Notes: generated by a model not told the origin, from the letters alone. A stretch of 36,527 nucleotides of DNA from Alphaproteobacteria bacterium (GCA_009783855.1 WRCO01000001.1:1-36527), one strand, 5' to 3'. Positions 17,934-26,671 are shown, counted from the first letter of the stretch. Made by a program: numbers and translations.

Positions 17934-19571
17934 ATGCCCGGATATTCCAACAATTTTAACGACGAACTACGCGCAAGGCTGTCTATTGTCGACGTGGTCG
18001 GACGGCGGGTGCCTTTGACCAAGCGCGGGAAAGATTTTTGGGGGTGCTGTCCTTTTCATAACGAAAAAACACCTTCGTTCAAAGTGAATGAAGAAATGGG
18101 AAGATTCTATTGTTTCGGATGCGGCGAAAAGGGCGACATTATTTCGTTCACTATGAAGACCCAGAATATGCAGTATCCGGATGCCATACGCGAATTGGCA
18201 AATATGGCGGGATTAAAGGTTCCGGAATACAAACCAAAAGACGCGGCAACGGTCGAGAGGGAACAAAATTATTTCGATATTATGGAGAACGCGGCAAAGC
18301 TTTACGCCGACCGACTGGATTCGCCGGACGGGGAGTTTGCGCTTTCATATATTCGCGGCCGCGGGTTTTCGGACGCCGATATAAAAAAATACCGCATAGG
18401 TTTTGCGCCGAATGGAAATACCATCGCCGCGAAGTTTGGAAATGTGAAATTGGCGAACCTTATTGCGACCGGTCTGGTGCGGGAATCAAAGACACCGGGC
18501 GGCGCGCCGTATGATTTCTTTCGCAATAAATTGATGTTTCCGATTTTTAATCCCGCGGGACAGATTGTTGCGTTCAGCGGACGGTCGCTTGACGGAACAG
18601 AGCCGAAATATATCAATTCAGCGGAAACGGAGTTTTTCAAAAAACGTTTGACCGTATTCGGATTGAACTTTGCACGAAATGAAATTTACAAGGCCAATCG
18701 GTCCATTGTCGTCGAAGGCGCAATAGATGCAATCAAGATGCAAATTAACGGATTCGGCGAAACGGTCGCGCCGCTTGGCACCGCATTATCCGAAGAACAT
18801 TTACAGGTTCTTAACAAATCGAACCGCAATATCACCTTTTGCTTTGACGGCGACAAGGCGGGACAAAAAGCCGCCGCGCGGGCAATGTCGGTCGCCATGC
18901 CATTGCTGCGCCCGGAATCCGACGTGCGGTTTGCGTTTGTCATCGGCGGGTCGGACCCGGACGACATCCTTAAACAAAAAGACGGACGCGAACAGATGAA
19001 ACGCATTGTCGATTCCGCCATGTCTTTGGAACGGTTTTTGTGGGATATTGCGTGCAAAAATCATCTTGTTTCAACACCGCGCGGTCAGGCGATGGCGGAA
19101 AAGTTCTTTATGGGCGAGGTTGAAAAGATTCAGGACTTTTCATTAAAAAGCCGGTTCAAACAATTCTTTTTCGATATGCGGCGGGAAAATTGGAAATTCA
19201 CGCGCCGGGCTTCAATCCTGCCGGTGCCGGAAATCGGAGCGCTTGAACAAAAAACACTATCAGAAATTGCGGCGAATTTCCCGGAAACAGTCGAAAAGCA
19301 TTCGGAATTTTTGCTTAAAATCGGGGCGGATTTGGGGCACGAAGGCCGGGAATCCGGAACCGGTATTTCGGCGGCGGATGCGGAAAGATTCATTGTATCG
19401 CTTAAATTGAAACATTATCTGGAAATATTGCAAAAAGAGAAAAAAGAACTTACTGCAAGAATGCTCGACCCCTTAAATCTACAGGGACAGGCTGATTCGA
19501 CGCGTATGGCGGAGCTTGATGGAGAGATAAGAAAAACCACCGAAAACATACAAAAGATTTCGGAAATATAG
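17934..19571 (+). CDS. dnaG: DNA primase
   Basis: CHC2 zinc finger WGCCPFHNEKTPSFKVNEEMGRFYCFGCGEKGD; TOPRIM VEGAIDAIKM...FCFDGDKAGQKAA...GSDPDDIL. True start MPGYSNNFNDEL; the ORF track start is antisense to the VIT gene. Confidence 0.97.
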   Translation: MPGYSNNFNDELRARLSIVDVVGRRVPLTKRGKDFWGCCPFHNEKTPSFKVNEEMGRFYCFGCGEKGDIISFTMKTQNMQYPDAIRELANMAGLKVPEYKPKDAATVEREQNYFDIMENAAKLYADRLDSPDGEFALSYIRGRGFSDADIKKYRIGFAPNGNTIAAKFGNVKLANLIATGLVRESKTPGGAPYDFFRNKLMFPIFNPAGQIVAFSGRSLDGTEPKYINSAETEFFKKRLTVFGLNFARNEIYKANRSIVVEGAIDAIKMQINGFGETVAPLGTALSEEHLQVLNKSNRNITFCFDGDKAGQKAAARAMSVAMPLLRPESDVRFAFVIGGSDPDDILKQKDGREQMKRIVDSAMSLERFLWDIACKNHLVSTPRGQAMAEKFFMGEVEKIQDFSLKSRFKQFFFDMRRENWKFTRRASILPVPEIGALEQKTLSEIAANFPETVEKHSEFLLKIGADLGHEGRESGTGISAADAERFIVSLKLKHYLEILQKEKKELTARMLDPLNLQGQADSTRMAELDGEIRKTTENIQKISEI

Positions 19572-19583
19572 GAGTTTTTATCT

Positions 19584-20222
19584 ATGAACATCAAAAAACA
19601 AGGCGACCTGTGGGCGCCGGATTCTCGGTCGCTTTATTCGTCGTCAACAGAAATTAAACAACAGGACGGGTTTTCGGTGGTAAGCGGCCCCGTCGCAGTT
19701 GGCAAAGGCACCCTGTGCGACATGGTGATAACAAAGGCACAGGGCAAAGTAAAACGTACGGTGTCGTATACGACCCGCGCCCCATTAAAGGGTGAAAAAC
19801 ACGGCGAACATTATTACTTTGTAGACCGTGAAATATTCGAGGATATGATTTCGCTCAATCTCTTTCTGGAATATGCGCTTGTCCACGGCAACTATTACGG
19901 AACAGTGACAAAGCAGATTGAAAAAGCGCAAAAAATCGGCAAAGACGTTTTGTTGGAAATAGACGTCCAAGGGGCAATGAAGGTGAAGGAAAAAATACCG
20001 TACGCCACGTATATATTTATCATGCCGCCATCAATGGATGTCTTGAAAGACCGTCTTATCAGACGGAAAAGGGGCGACACAGATATTGAATTGCGCCTTG
20101 CCAATGCAAAAAAAGAAATAGCGCAAGCCGAACTGTACGATTATATTGTGATAAACGATGACCTGGACACGGCGTTTCGTGAACTTTATGGTATTATAAT
20201 GACGCCCGATAAAACCAGATAG
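19584..20222 (+). CDS. gmk: guanylate kinase with N-terminal extension
   Basis: VSYTTRAPLKGEKHGEHYYFVDREIFEDMI; LLEIDVQGAMKV; P-loop GPVAVGKGTL. Confidence 0.93.
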   Translation: MNIKKQGDLWAPDSRSLYSSSTEIKQQDGFSVVSGPVAVGKGTLCDMVITKAQGKVKRTVSYTTRAPLKGEKHGEHYYFVDREIFEDMISLNLFLEYALVHGNYYGTVTKQIEKAQKIGKDVLLEIDVQGAMKVKEKIPYATYIFIMPPSMDVLKDRLIRRKRGDTDIELRLANAKKEIAQAELYDYIVINDDLDTAFRELYGIIMTPDKTR

Positions 20223-20237
20223 ATGGCATTTGCTTTT

Positions 20238-20276
20238 TGCCGGCCTTTTTGATAAAAAAGTGTAAAAAGGCCGGGA
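20238..20276. terminator. hairpin between gmk and ychF
   Basis: ccggccttttt ... aaaaaggccgg inverted repeat. Confidence 0.5.
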
Positions 20277-20293
20277 ATTAAAAAGGGGAAATC

Positions 20294-21376
20294 ATGGGAT
20301 TTAATTGCGGGATTGTCGGGCTTCCGAATGTCGGAAAATCGACTTTGTTTAATGCTTTGACGGCGACGGTCGCCGCCGACGCGCAGAATTATCCGTTCTG
20401 TACCATAGAACCGAATACCGGGCGCGTCATCGTGCCGGACGATATTTTGTTAAAGCTTGCCGATATTGCCAAATCACAGAAAGTCATTCCGACGCAACTT
20501 GAAATCGTCGATATCGCGGGACTTGTCAAGGGCGCATCCGCGGGCGAAGGGCTTGGCAACAAATTCCTTGGCCATATACAAGCGGTTGACGCAATCATTC
20601 ATGTCGTCCGGTGTTTTGAAAACGACGACATAACGCACGTGTCGGGGCGGATAAATCCGTTGGATGATATTTCGGTCATTGAAACGGAACTTATGCTTGC
20701 CGATTTGGAATCAATTGAAAAACAAATTGCGAACCTTACCAAAAAAGCGCGCGGGCTGGACAAGGATGCGATTAAGCAACTGGATGCCGCCGAACAAATT
20801 CGCAAAGGCCTGACCGAAGGTATTCCGGTAAGGAATCAAGGGGCTGTTGCCGGAAACCTGTTTAATATGCTTACCGCGAAACCGGTTTTATATGTATGCA
20901 ATGTCGACGAGTCTTCCGCCGCAACCGGGAATGAATTTTCCAAAAAGGTTATCAAAGAATACTACGCGGCCGCACCGGTGCTTGTTATATCAACCAAGAT
21001 AGAACAAGAAATATCCGCCCTTATCAATCCCGACGAACGCGCAATGTTTTTAAGTGATTTAGGCTTGGAAGAATCGGGGCTTTCCAAAGTTATCAAAGCC
21101 GGGTATAAATTATTGGGGCTTCAGACATTCTATACCGCGGGCCCCAAAGAAGCGCGCGCATGGACAATTACATCCGGCATGACCGCGCCGCAGGCCGCGG
21201 GCAAAATTCACACGGATTTCGAAAAAGGATTCATCCGCGCGGAAATCATCCGGCCCGACGATTACATAGGATTTGGCGGGGAAGTCGCGGTAAAGGAAGC
21301 CGGAAAAATGAAACTTGTCGGCCGCGATTATATAATGCAGCCGGAAGACATATGTCATTTCTTGTGCAACAGTTGA
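20294..21376 (+). CDS. ychF: redox-regulated/ribosome-binding ATPase YchF (OLA1 family)
   Basis: MGFNCGIVGLPNVGKSTLFNALT; VDIAGLVKGASAGEGLGNKFLGHIQAVDAIIHVVRCF; C-terminal TGS domain. Confidence 0.98.
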   Translation: MGFNCGIVGLPNVGKSTLFNALTATVAADAQNYPFCTIEPNTGRVIVPDDILLKLADIAKSQKVIPTQLEIVDIAGLVKGASAGEGLGNKFLGHIQAVDAIIHVVRCFENDDITHVSGRINPLDDISVIETELMLADLESIEKQIANLTKKARGLDKDAIKQLDAAEQIRKGLTEGIPVRNQGAVAGNLFNMLTAKPVLYVCNVDESSAATGNEFSKKVIKEYYAAAPVLVISTKIEQEISALINPDERAMFLSDLGLEESGLSKVIKAGYKLLGLQTFYTAGPKEARAWTITSGMTAPQAAGKIHTDFEKGFIRAEIIRPDDYIGFGGEVAVKEAGKMKLVGRDYIMQPEDICHFLCNS

Positions 21377-21388
21377 AAGGGCTTTATC

Positions 21389-21724
21389 ATGGACAGCAAA
21401 CAATATCTTGGTCAAATCGTGAATGTTAAAATGGACCGACAGCTTGGAACCAAGCATCCAAAACACGGCTTTGTCTATCAAACAAATTATGGATTCATTC
21501 CGAATACTGTGTCCGGCGATGGTGAAGAATTGGATGCTTATGTTCTTGGTGTCGACAAACCGTTGGAAAGATTTACAGGCCGCTGTATCGCGATAATTCA
21601 CAGAACGGACGATAATGACGACAAGCTTGTCGTCGTGCCGGATGGAATGAAGTTATCCGACTCCCAAATAGACGCGGCAACCGCATATCAGGAAAAATGG
21701 TTCAAGCATGTCATAGTAAGATAA
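21389..21724 (+). CDS. short inorganic pyrophosphatase-like protein (111 aa)
   Basis: PPase-like core YGFIPNTVSGDGEELDAYVLGVDKPLERFTGRCIAIIHRTDDNDDKLVVVPDG; lacks much of the N-terminal canonical PPase. Confidence 0.65.
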   Translation: MDSKQYLGQIVNVKMDRQLGTKHPKHGFVYQTNYGFIPNTVSGDGEELDAYVLGVDKPLERFTGRCIAIIHRTDDNDDKLVVVPDGMKLSDSQIDAATAYQEKWFKHVIVR

Positions 21725-21749
21725 AACCGGCTTTCGCCGGTTTAATTTT
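21724..21749 (+). terminator. intrinsic terminator after the PPase-like gene
   Basis: aaaaccggc-tttc-gccggttt + T-rich tail. Confidence 0.75.
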
Positions 21750-21765
21750 CGCGCCGCATGGCGGA

Positions 21766-21900
21766 TTACTTTTTACGAAAGCCCTGTTTGGCTTTGAATT
21801 TTGGTTTATCAGGGTCGATTAACACAACCTGTTTGCCGCGGCGAATCTGTTTTATATTGCCGCGTTTTTTCCATGCTTTAAGGGAACTTAAAAATTTCAT
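21766..21900 (-). CDS. rpmJ: 50S ribosomal protein L36, Cys-less form
   Basis: 44 aa MKFLSSLKAWKKRGNIKQIRRGKQVVLIDPDKPKFKAKQGFRKK; L36 pattern SLK..KKR...RRG..V.I....P.FKA.QG; upstream GCGAGGA 6 nt before ATG. The ORF track start at 21993 is overextended. Confidence 0.85.
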   Translation of the reverse strand: MKFLSSLKAWKKRGNIKQIRRGKQVVLIDPDKPKFKAKQGFRKK

Positions 21901-22038
21901 TGCATCCTCGCTTTGTCTTTTACCGGTCGATTCTATATGTTTTATTTGCAAAATCAAGTTATTTTTGAAATCAACAAATTCATAAAAAATCAAAATCCAT
22001 ATATATATTATTGTTGTTTTTGTTATACCGGTTTGGAT

Positions 22039-22178
22039 TGTTGAAAACCGTTTTTACAGGTTACTAACACTGTTTTCAACAGAAAAAGCCATAAATTTTA
22101 CCAGTTTTGTGAAATTGTTAAAAAAACTGCGCGAAAATAAACATGTTGAAAAAGATGTCGTTTTTAAGGTTTTCAACA
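22039..22178. promoter_or_regulatory. two inverted repeats of TGTTGAAAA(C) upstream of virB3
   Basis: TGTTGAAAAC 22039-22048 / GTTTTCAACA 22072-22081; TGTTGAAAAA 22144-22153 / GTTTTCAACA 22169-22178. Confidence 0.65.
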
Positions 22179-22202
22179 TACGGCATCCCGTTTATTTTGT
22201 TG

Positions 22203-22231
22203 TTGTTAAGAATTGTGGAAATGTCTATAAT
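22203..22231 (+). promoter_or_regulatory. sigma70-type promoter for virB3-virB4
   Basis: TTGTTA (22203-22208) - 17 nt - TATAAT (22226-22231); AAAGGAGAGA downstream. Confidence 0.7.
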
Positions 22232-22255
22232 TCCATGTAAAGGAGAGAGAATCTT

Positions 22256-22552
22256 TTGCGTCAGCACGTATTAAAAGCTTTGGCAAATCCGGCGCGCATA
22301 TTTTATGTGCCTTATTCTGTCGCGGTTTTGAACTTCTTCATCCAGTTTTCCGTCTGGATAGTGGCGTTTATGACAGAGCTTGCCATAGTCAACGAAGTGG
22401 TGATAACAAACCCGCTGTATTTTCTTTTATCCGTCATTACGGCGCATTTCGTTTTAATCGGGTTTTGCAAAAGGGAACCGCAGCTTGCCAACATAATAAA
22501 CGCAAAGATACAGTTGTTCCGGCAAGACATGCCGGACAGTTTGGTGGTGTAA
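22256..22552 (+). CDS. virB3: type IV secretion VirB3-like inner-membrane protein
   Basis: 98 aa with two hydrophobic segments directly upstream of virB4; TTG start preceded by AAAGGAGAGA. Confidence 0.75.
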   Translation: MRQHVLKALANPARIFYVPYSVAVLNFFIQFSVWIVAFMTELAIVNEVVITNPLYFLLSVITAHFVLIGFCKREPQLANIINAKIQLFRQDMPDSLVV

Positions 22553-22556
22553 CAGC

Positions 22557-24980
22557 ATGGAACACATACTTCATCATTTTGTTAACGACAACCTTCCCAT
22601 GACGCCGCTTATACTTGGCGCCGTGCTTCTTCTTTTGTTCATAATTCTTTTGATGTATTCCGGACTTATTTCCAAAGTTATCTTTCCGGCGTTCGGATAC
22701 AAAAAGTATTTCCAGTATCTGCCTTTTGATTCGATACTTGCCGACGGCGTGACGATAAGGCTTCGCAACGGAACGATGGTCCGCGCGTTCAAATTCGAAG
22801 GAATCCAAACATCGATGAAGGACGACAAGGAAAAGGAAAAGCTTCTTGACCTTCGCGCGCAGCTGTTGAACCAGATACGCGACCCGCACGCGATATTGCG
22901 GTTTCTTGCCATCCGCGACAAGGAATCCGACAAGACCGATTACGAATTCGACCAGCCGACATTGCAAAAAATATACAACCGATGGAACAACCAGGGACTT
23001 AAAATTTTCCGGAACAACTATTACCTTGTCCTGTCGGTAAGCGGGTCGGGCGCGCTTGAAAAATTAAACCAGTATACGAACTATGTCGAATCCATCCTTG
23101 CCGCGTATCGGGCAAAGCTTTTGCGGCATGTTGACAGGGATAATTTCGCAAACCTTTTCGCGCGCATTCTGTCGCCTGTGACAAAGCCGCGCATCGCGCG
23201 CGCGGATGCGCGAATGAACGACATGATGACGGTGGATTCTGTCGAATTTCTTGATTCCGGTTTTGTGCGGTATTCAAGCGGGGGCGATAAAAGAATTGCC
23301 GCGCTTTGTTCGTTCAAGACCGCGCCGGATTATATGGACGAAACCTTTTTCGACGAAGTGAATACCATACGGGCGGAAATCATAACCATGAATTCGTTCC
23401 AAGTCCTTGGAATCGCAGGGACAGAGACCGCGGTACGCCAATCTCTTTCGGGCGCGGATTCCAACAATTCGAACGAAGGCGTCATCGCGGCGCAATTGGG
23501 CGAAGCGGTGCACGCGATGGACGAAAACATATCCGGCAACCAATCGCTTGTTAATTATTATCCGCTGTTTATTGTGTTTGGGGAAAGCGAAGACGCGCTT
23601 GCCGCGTCGGTTGCGGAATTCAAAAAGATTTGCGCCGGGCACGGCATATCGCCCGTTATCGAAAATTTTGCGACCAAGGTTTCATGGTTTGCCCAGATTC
23701 CGGGATTCGATGTATTTCCGCGCGTATTCAAGCTGCTCTCGAAAACTGCGGCGATATCGACGCCGATGTCAAGTGTTCCCGTTGGCATTCCCAATTCCGA
23801 TTGGGGCCCCGGTCCGCTTGTCGTGTTTCCGACGGCCCAAGGCACCCCGTATCAGTTCCAGTTCCATGTATCAGAGGCCCAGGGCGCCGTGGCGCATACT
23901 TTGACTATCGGCCCGACGGGCGGCGGAAAGACGTCACTGTTCTCATTCCTTATCGCGCAGTCTTTGCGGCATCCGCGGTTAAAGGCGTTCTTTTTCGACC
24001 GGAATCGCGGTGCGGAAATATTCACGCTTGCCACCGGCGGAAAATACATGACGTTCCAGGGCAAGTCGAAAGATTCCGACGTCATAGGCGTCGGCGCACA
24101 GGTACAGCTTAATCCGTTAAAGATGGAAGACTCTGTAAGCAACCGGGCATTTTTACGGCGCTGGCTTTCCATGATTTCGGGGCAATCGGACCCGGCGTCT
24201 TTGGACGAAATCGCGCGCGCGGTGTCCGTCAATTTCGACTATCTGGATATAAAGGACAGAAAGCTTTCCAATCTTTGGACAAGCTGTTTCTCGTCAGACG
24301 GCGCGATGCGCCCGGCGCTTAAAAAATGGGCCGACCCGTTGCAGTTCGGTTCCGTGTTTAATGAAAACCGCGACACGCTTGATTTGTTTTCGCGTCTTAC
24401 CACTTTTGATTTCACAGAAATTTTGGCGGACGATACTTTGGCGCCGGCGGTGATGTCGTATCTTATCCATCGGATTAACCAGATTACCGTGGCGAACGGC
24501 CATCCGTCGCTTATCATGATTGACGAGACCGCGCCGATGCTTCAAAACAAAATGTTCCGCGACAACTTTATCACGGGACTGCAAGAAGGTCGCAAAAACC
24601 GACAAGCGTACATGGCCGCGTTCCAACGCGCGAATATCCTTGACAAGCTTGGCATCGGCGACGTTGTACGCGGTCAGGCCCAGACGATTATATTCTTTCG
24701 CAATCCCGCGGCGGATACGGCGGATTACGAGCACTGGCGCCTGAACCCGCTTGAGATGGCGTTTATCCAGGGCAAGGCGTATCCGAATCTTAAATATGCG
24801 GTATTGCTGTCACGGCCGGTGAACGGCGAGTCCGTGGTTTTGCATACCGACCTTATCGGGCTTGGCCCGTATATGCGCCTTTTCGAATCCGGACGGTCAA
24901 GCGTCCTTTTGGCCGAAGAATTGTACAAACAATACGGCACGGAATTCGTTGAAGAGTATTTGAAAAAACAGAACGTGTAA
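22557..24980 (+). CDS. virB4: type IV secretion ATPase VirB4
   Basis: 807 aa; Walker A TIGPTGGGKTSLFSFLIAQS; Walker B-like PSLIMIDETAPML; QEGRKNRQAYMAAFQ. Confidence 0.93.
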   Translation: MEHILHHFVNDNLPMTPLILGAVLLLLFIILLMYSGLISKVIFPAFGYKKYFQYLPFDSILADGVTIRLRNGTMVRAFKFEGIQTSMKDDKEKEKLLDLRAQLLNQIRDPHAILRFLAIRDKESDKTDYEFDQPTLQKIYNRWNNQGLKIFRNNYYLVLSVSGSGALEKLNQYTNYVESILAAYRAKLLRHVDRDNFANLFARILSPVTKPRIARADARMNDMMTVDSVEFLDSGFVRYSSGGDKRIAALCSFKTAPDYMDETFFDEVNTIRAEIITMNSFQVLGIAGTETAVRQSLSGADSNNSNEGVIAAQLGEAVHAMDENISGNQSLVNYYPLFIVFGESEDALAASVAEFKKICAGHGISPVIENFATKVSWFAQIPGFDVFPRVFKLLSKTAAISTPMSSVPVGIPNSDWGPGPLVVFPTAQGTPYQFQFHVSEAQGAVAHTLTIGPTGGGKTSLFSFLIAQSLRHPRLKAFFFDRNRGAEIFTLATGGKYMTFQGKSKDSDVIGVGAQVQLNPLKMEDSVSNRAFLRRWLSMISGQSDPASLDEIARAVSVNFDYLDIKDRKLSNLWTSCFSSDGAMRPALKKWADPLQFGSVFNENRDTLDLFSRLTTFDFTEILADDTLAPAVMSYLIHRINQITVANGHPSLIMIDETAPMLQNKMFRDNFITGLQEGRKNRQAYMAAFQRANILDKLGIGDVVRGQAQTIIFFRNPAADTADYEHWRLNPLEMAFIQGKAYPNLKYAVLLSRPVNGESVVLHTDLIGLGPYMRLFESGRSSVLLAEELYKQYGTEFVEEYLKKQNV

Positions 24981-24984
24981 TTAT

Positions 24985-25079
24985 GTCATAAGGCATAGGG
25001 CATAATGATATGAAATTGTTAAAAATAATTCCCACTAAAACAAGACTGATATGCCTTATGCCTTACGTCTTATGCCTTG
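24985..25079. repeat. heptamer-armed inverted element, copy C, spanning a start codon and signal peptide
   Basis: Left arm gtcataa/ggcatag/ggcataa; right arm tatgcct/tatgcct/tacgtct/tatgcct; cataaggcata (24987-24997) is the exact reverse complement of tatgccttatg (25050-25060). Confidence 0.8.
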
Positions 25080-25663
25080 TTTGCGCGATGCCTGCAAACG
25101 CAAGCGATTGCATTCAGTTCAAGAAAACCCCGACCGTGAATATCTCCGCGCCGATCTGGAACAAGTCCGTCGTACAGCCGCTTGCACCGATGGATTTATT
25201 GCACGGCGTGGTTATCGCGACTTTCAGTGAAGAATATTCTTTGACCATCGAAGCCAACCCGGTGTCCGGCGGATATTGCGTCGTGCTTTCGGCGGTTGAT
25301 GCGAATGTCGGATATACGGAATTCCTTGTAAAGATTGATTCACGAAACAGGCCCGGGTCGTGCGCTTATGATGCTATCCTTGCGCATGAACAGATGCATA
25401 TATCCGCGCATCTGTCCGTGCTTGATGATTCAGGGCAAGACATAATGCGGTCCGTCGCCGCGGCGGCGAATTCCATCATGCCGATTTTTGTACCGGCGGG
25501 CGACGGGTTTGACCGGGCGCTTGATCTTATGCAGCGGGGGATGCAGGCGCACCCGGATATAGTTTTGATGAAACGTAAAATCAACGCGGAGAACGAAATC
25601 CGCAACCGGCGGATAGACATGCAGGACGACGGCCGCGCGGTACGGGCGTGTTTGGAAAAGTAA
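25010..25663 (+). CDS. secreted HExxH-motif putative zinc metallopeptidase (DUF922-like)
   Basis: Signal peptide ...LICLMPYVLCLVCAMPANA; SCAYDAILAHEQMHISAHL with HEQMH. Confidence 0.7.
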   Translation: MKLLKIIPTKTRLICLMPYVLCLVCAMPANASDCIQFKKTPTVNISAPIWNKSVVQPLAPMDLLHGVVIATFSEEYSLTIEANPVSGGYCVVLSAVDANVGYTEFLVKIDSRNRPGSCAYDAILAHEQMHISAHLSVLDDSGQDIMRSVAAAANSIMPIFVPAGDGFDRALDLMQRGMQAHPDIVLMKRKINAENEIRNRRIDMQDDGRAVRACLEK

Positions 25664-25738
25664 GCGCACGTCGTCGATGGCATGTCGTGCAAGCTCCGAT
25701 TTTGGGCGGTTTTATTTTATTGCTTTTATAAACAAGAG

Positions 25739-25769
25739 GTCCCCGCCTTCGCGGGGACACTCGTTTTTT
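25739..25769. terminator. strong intrinsic terminator
   Basis: GTCCCCGC-cttc-GCGGGGAC ... cgtttttta. Confidence 0.85.
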
Positions 25770-25779
25770 AATTTAGTTA

Positions 25780-25887
25780 TCACTTGATAACGAAAAATGG
25801 CGGTTGGCGGAACTGAGCAGGCTCATAGCCAACGACTTCAAGGAATTTATAAAACTGTCCCGGAATATAAGGGTTTTCAATAAAAGC
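25780..25887 (-). pseudogene. C-terminal remnant of an unidentified protein
   Basis: Minus strand reads AFIENPYIPGQFYKFLEVVGYEPAQFRQPPFFVIK**; upstream in-frame tga taa; no start codon. Confidence 0.5.
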
Positions 25888-25898
25888 TATTTATCAGA

Positions 25899-26540
25899 TT
25901 AAAAACTTTCGTCCGTAGAATCGGCGGCATCAAGAAAGAATTGTGGTGCCGCAACAGTCTTTAAATTTGCAAAATCTTTTTCGGGTATATACTGTTTCAG
26001 TATTGGCATACATTCATCCAGATCGTTATTTCTTTTTCCAACCTTTTTATCTGTTATCAGACGAAATCCAAAATCAGAATAAAGCTTTATCGCGCGATAG
26101 CTGGACGGATGAGTATGCAAGAAAACAGGATAGTCAGATTCTGCCAAATTTTTCATTACATGTGTGGTAAGCGCGCGACCAATGCCACGACCCTCATAGG
26201 CCTCGCCAACCTTGAACCAACCCAGGGTGTTGAATTTACCATATGATTTCCAAATGACGCAAGCTCCTGCAAATTTATCGTCTTTATCGCAAACCACAAC
26301 ACATTTGTTAAAAAACAAATCGCCTTCTGGCTCATAAGCATTTTTATAATATTCGTCCAGCACCTTGTGATATGCCGCGCGATGTTCCATATTGTCAATG
26401 CATTGCAAATCTTTCCATTTTTCGAATTCATCAGTTCGCAGACTTCTGAAATAATACCCGTCTGGCAATAACTCAGAAAAAGCATCTTTGTTTAACTCTT
26501 CACACATCATAAAAAGGTCTTTTGACGGTATATCTGACAT
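25899..26540 (-). CDS. GNAT-family N-acetyltransferase
   Basis: 213 aa; KVGEAYEGRGIGRALTTHVMKNLAES; AIKLYSDFGFRLITDKK. Confidence 0.88.
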   Translation of the reverse strand: MSDIPSKDLFMMCEELNKDAFSELLPDGYYFRSLRTDEFEKWKDLQCIDNMEHRAAYHKVLDEYYKNAYEPEGDLFFNKCVVVCDKDDKFAGACVIWKSYGKFNTLGWFKVGEAYEGRGIGRALTTHVMKNLAESDYPVFLHTHPSSYRAIKLYSDFGFRLITDKKVGKRNNDLDECMPILKQYIPEKDFANLKTVAAPQFFLDAADSTDESF

Positions 26541-26647
26541 TCGTTTATCCTATTAACTTAGAATAGTTATAAAACAAAAGCTTCAGGATTGGTATAAAAA
26601 ATTCAAAATTTAATCCTGCGCCGGATGTGGGGCAACGTCGGTATATA

Positions 26648-26671
26648 AAAACCGCCCATACGGACGGTTTT
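26648..26671 (-). terminator. terminator hairpin downstream of the tRNA
   Basis: aaaaccgcccatacggacggtttt. Confidence 0.7.

Noticed and set aside
22000-22255. Chromosomal replication origin
   Set aside because: AT-rich with inverted repeats, but no TTATCCACA-type DnaA boxes seen and no dnaA/hemE/parAB neighbours. Kept only as a regulatory finding.
26585-26616. caggatt...aatcctg inverted repeat
   Set aside because: Only 7-bp arms in AT-rich sequence with no clear context; compatible with chance.
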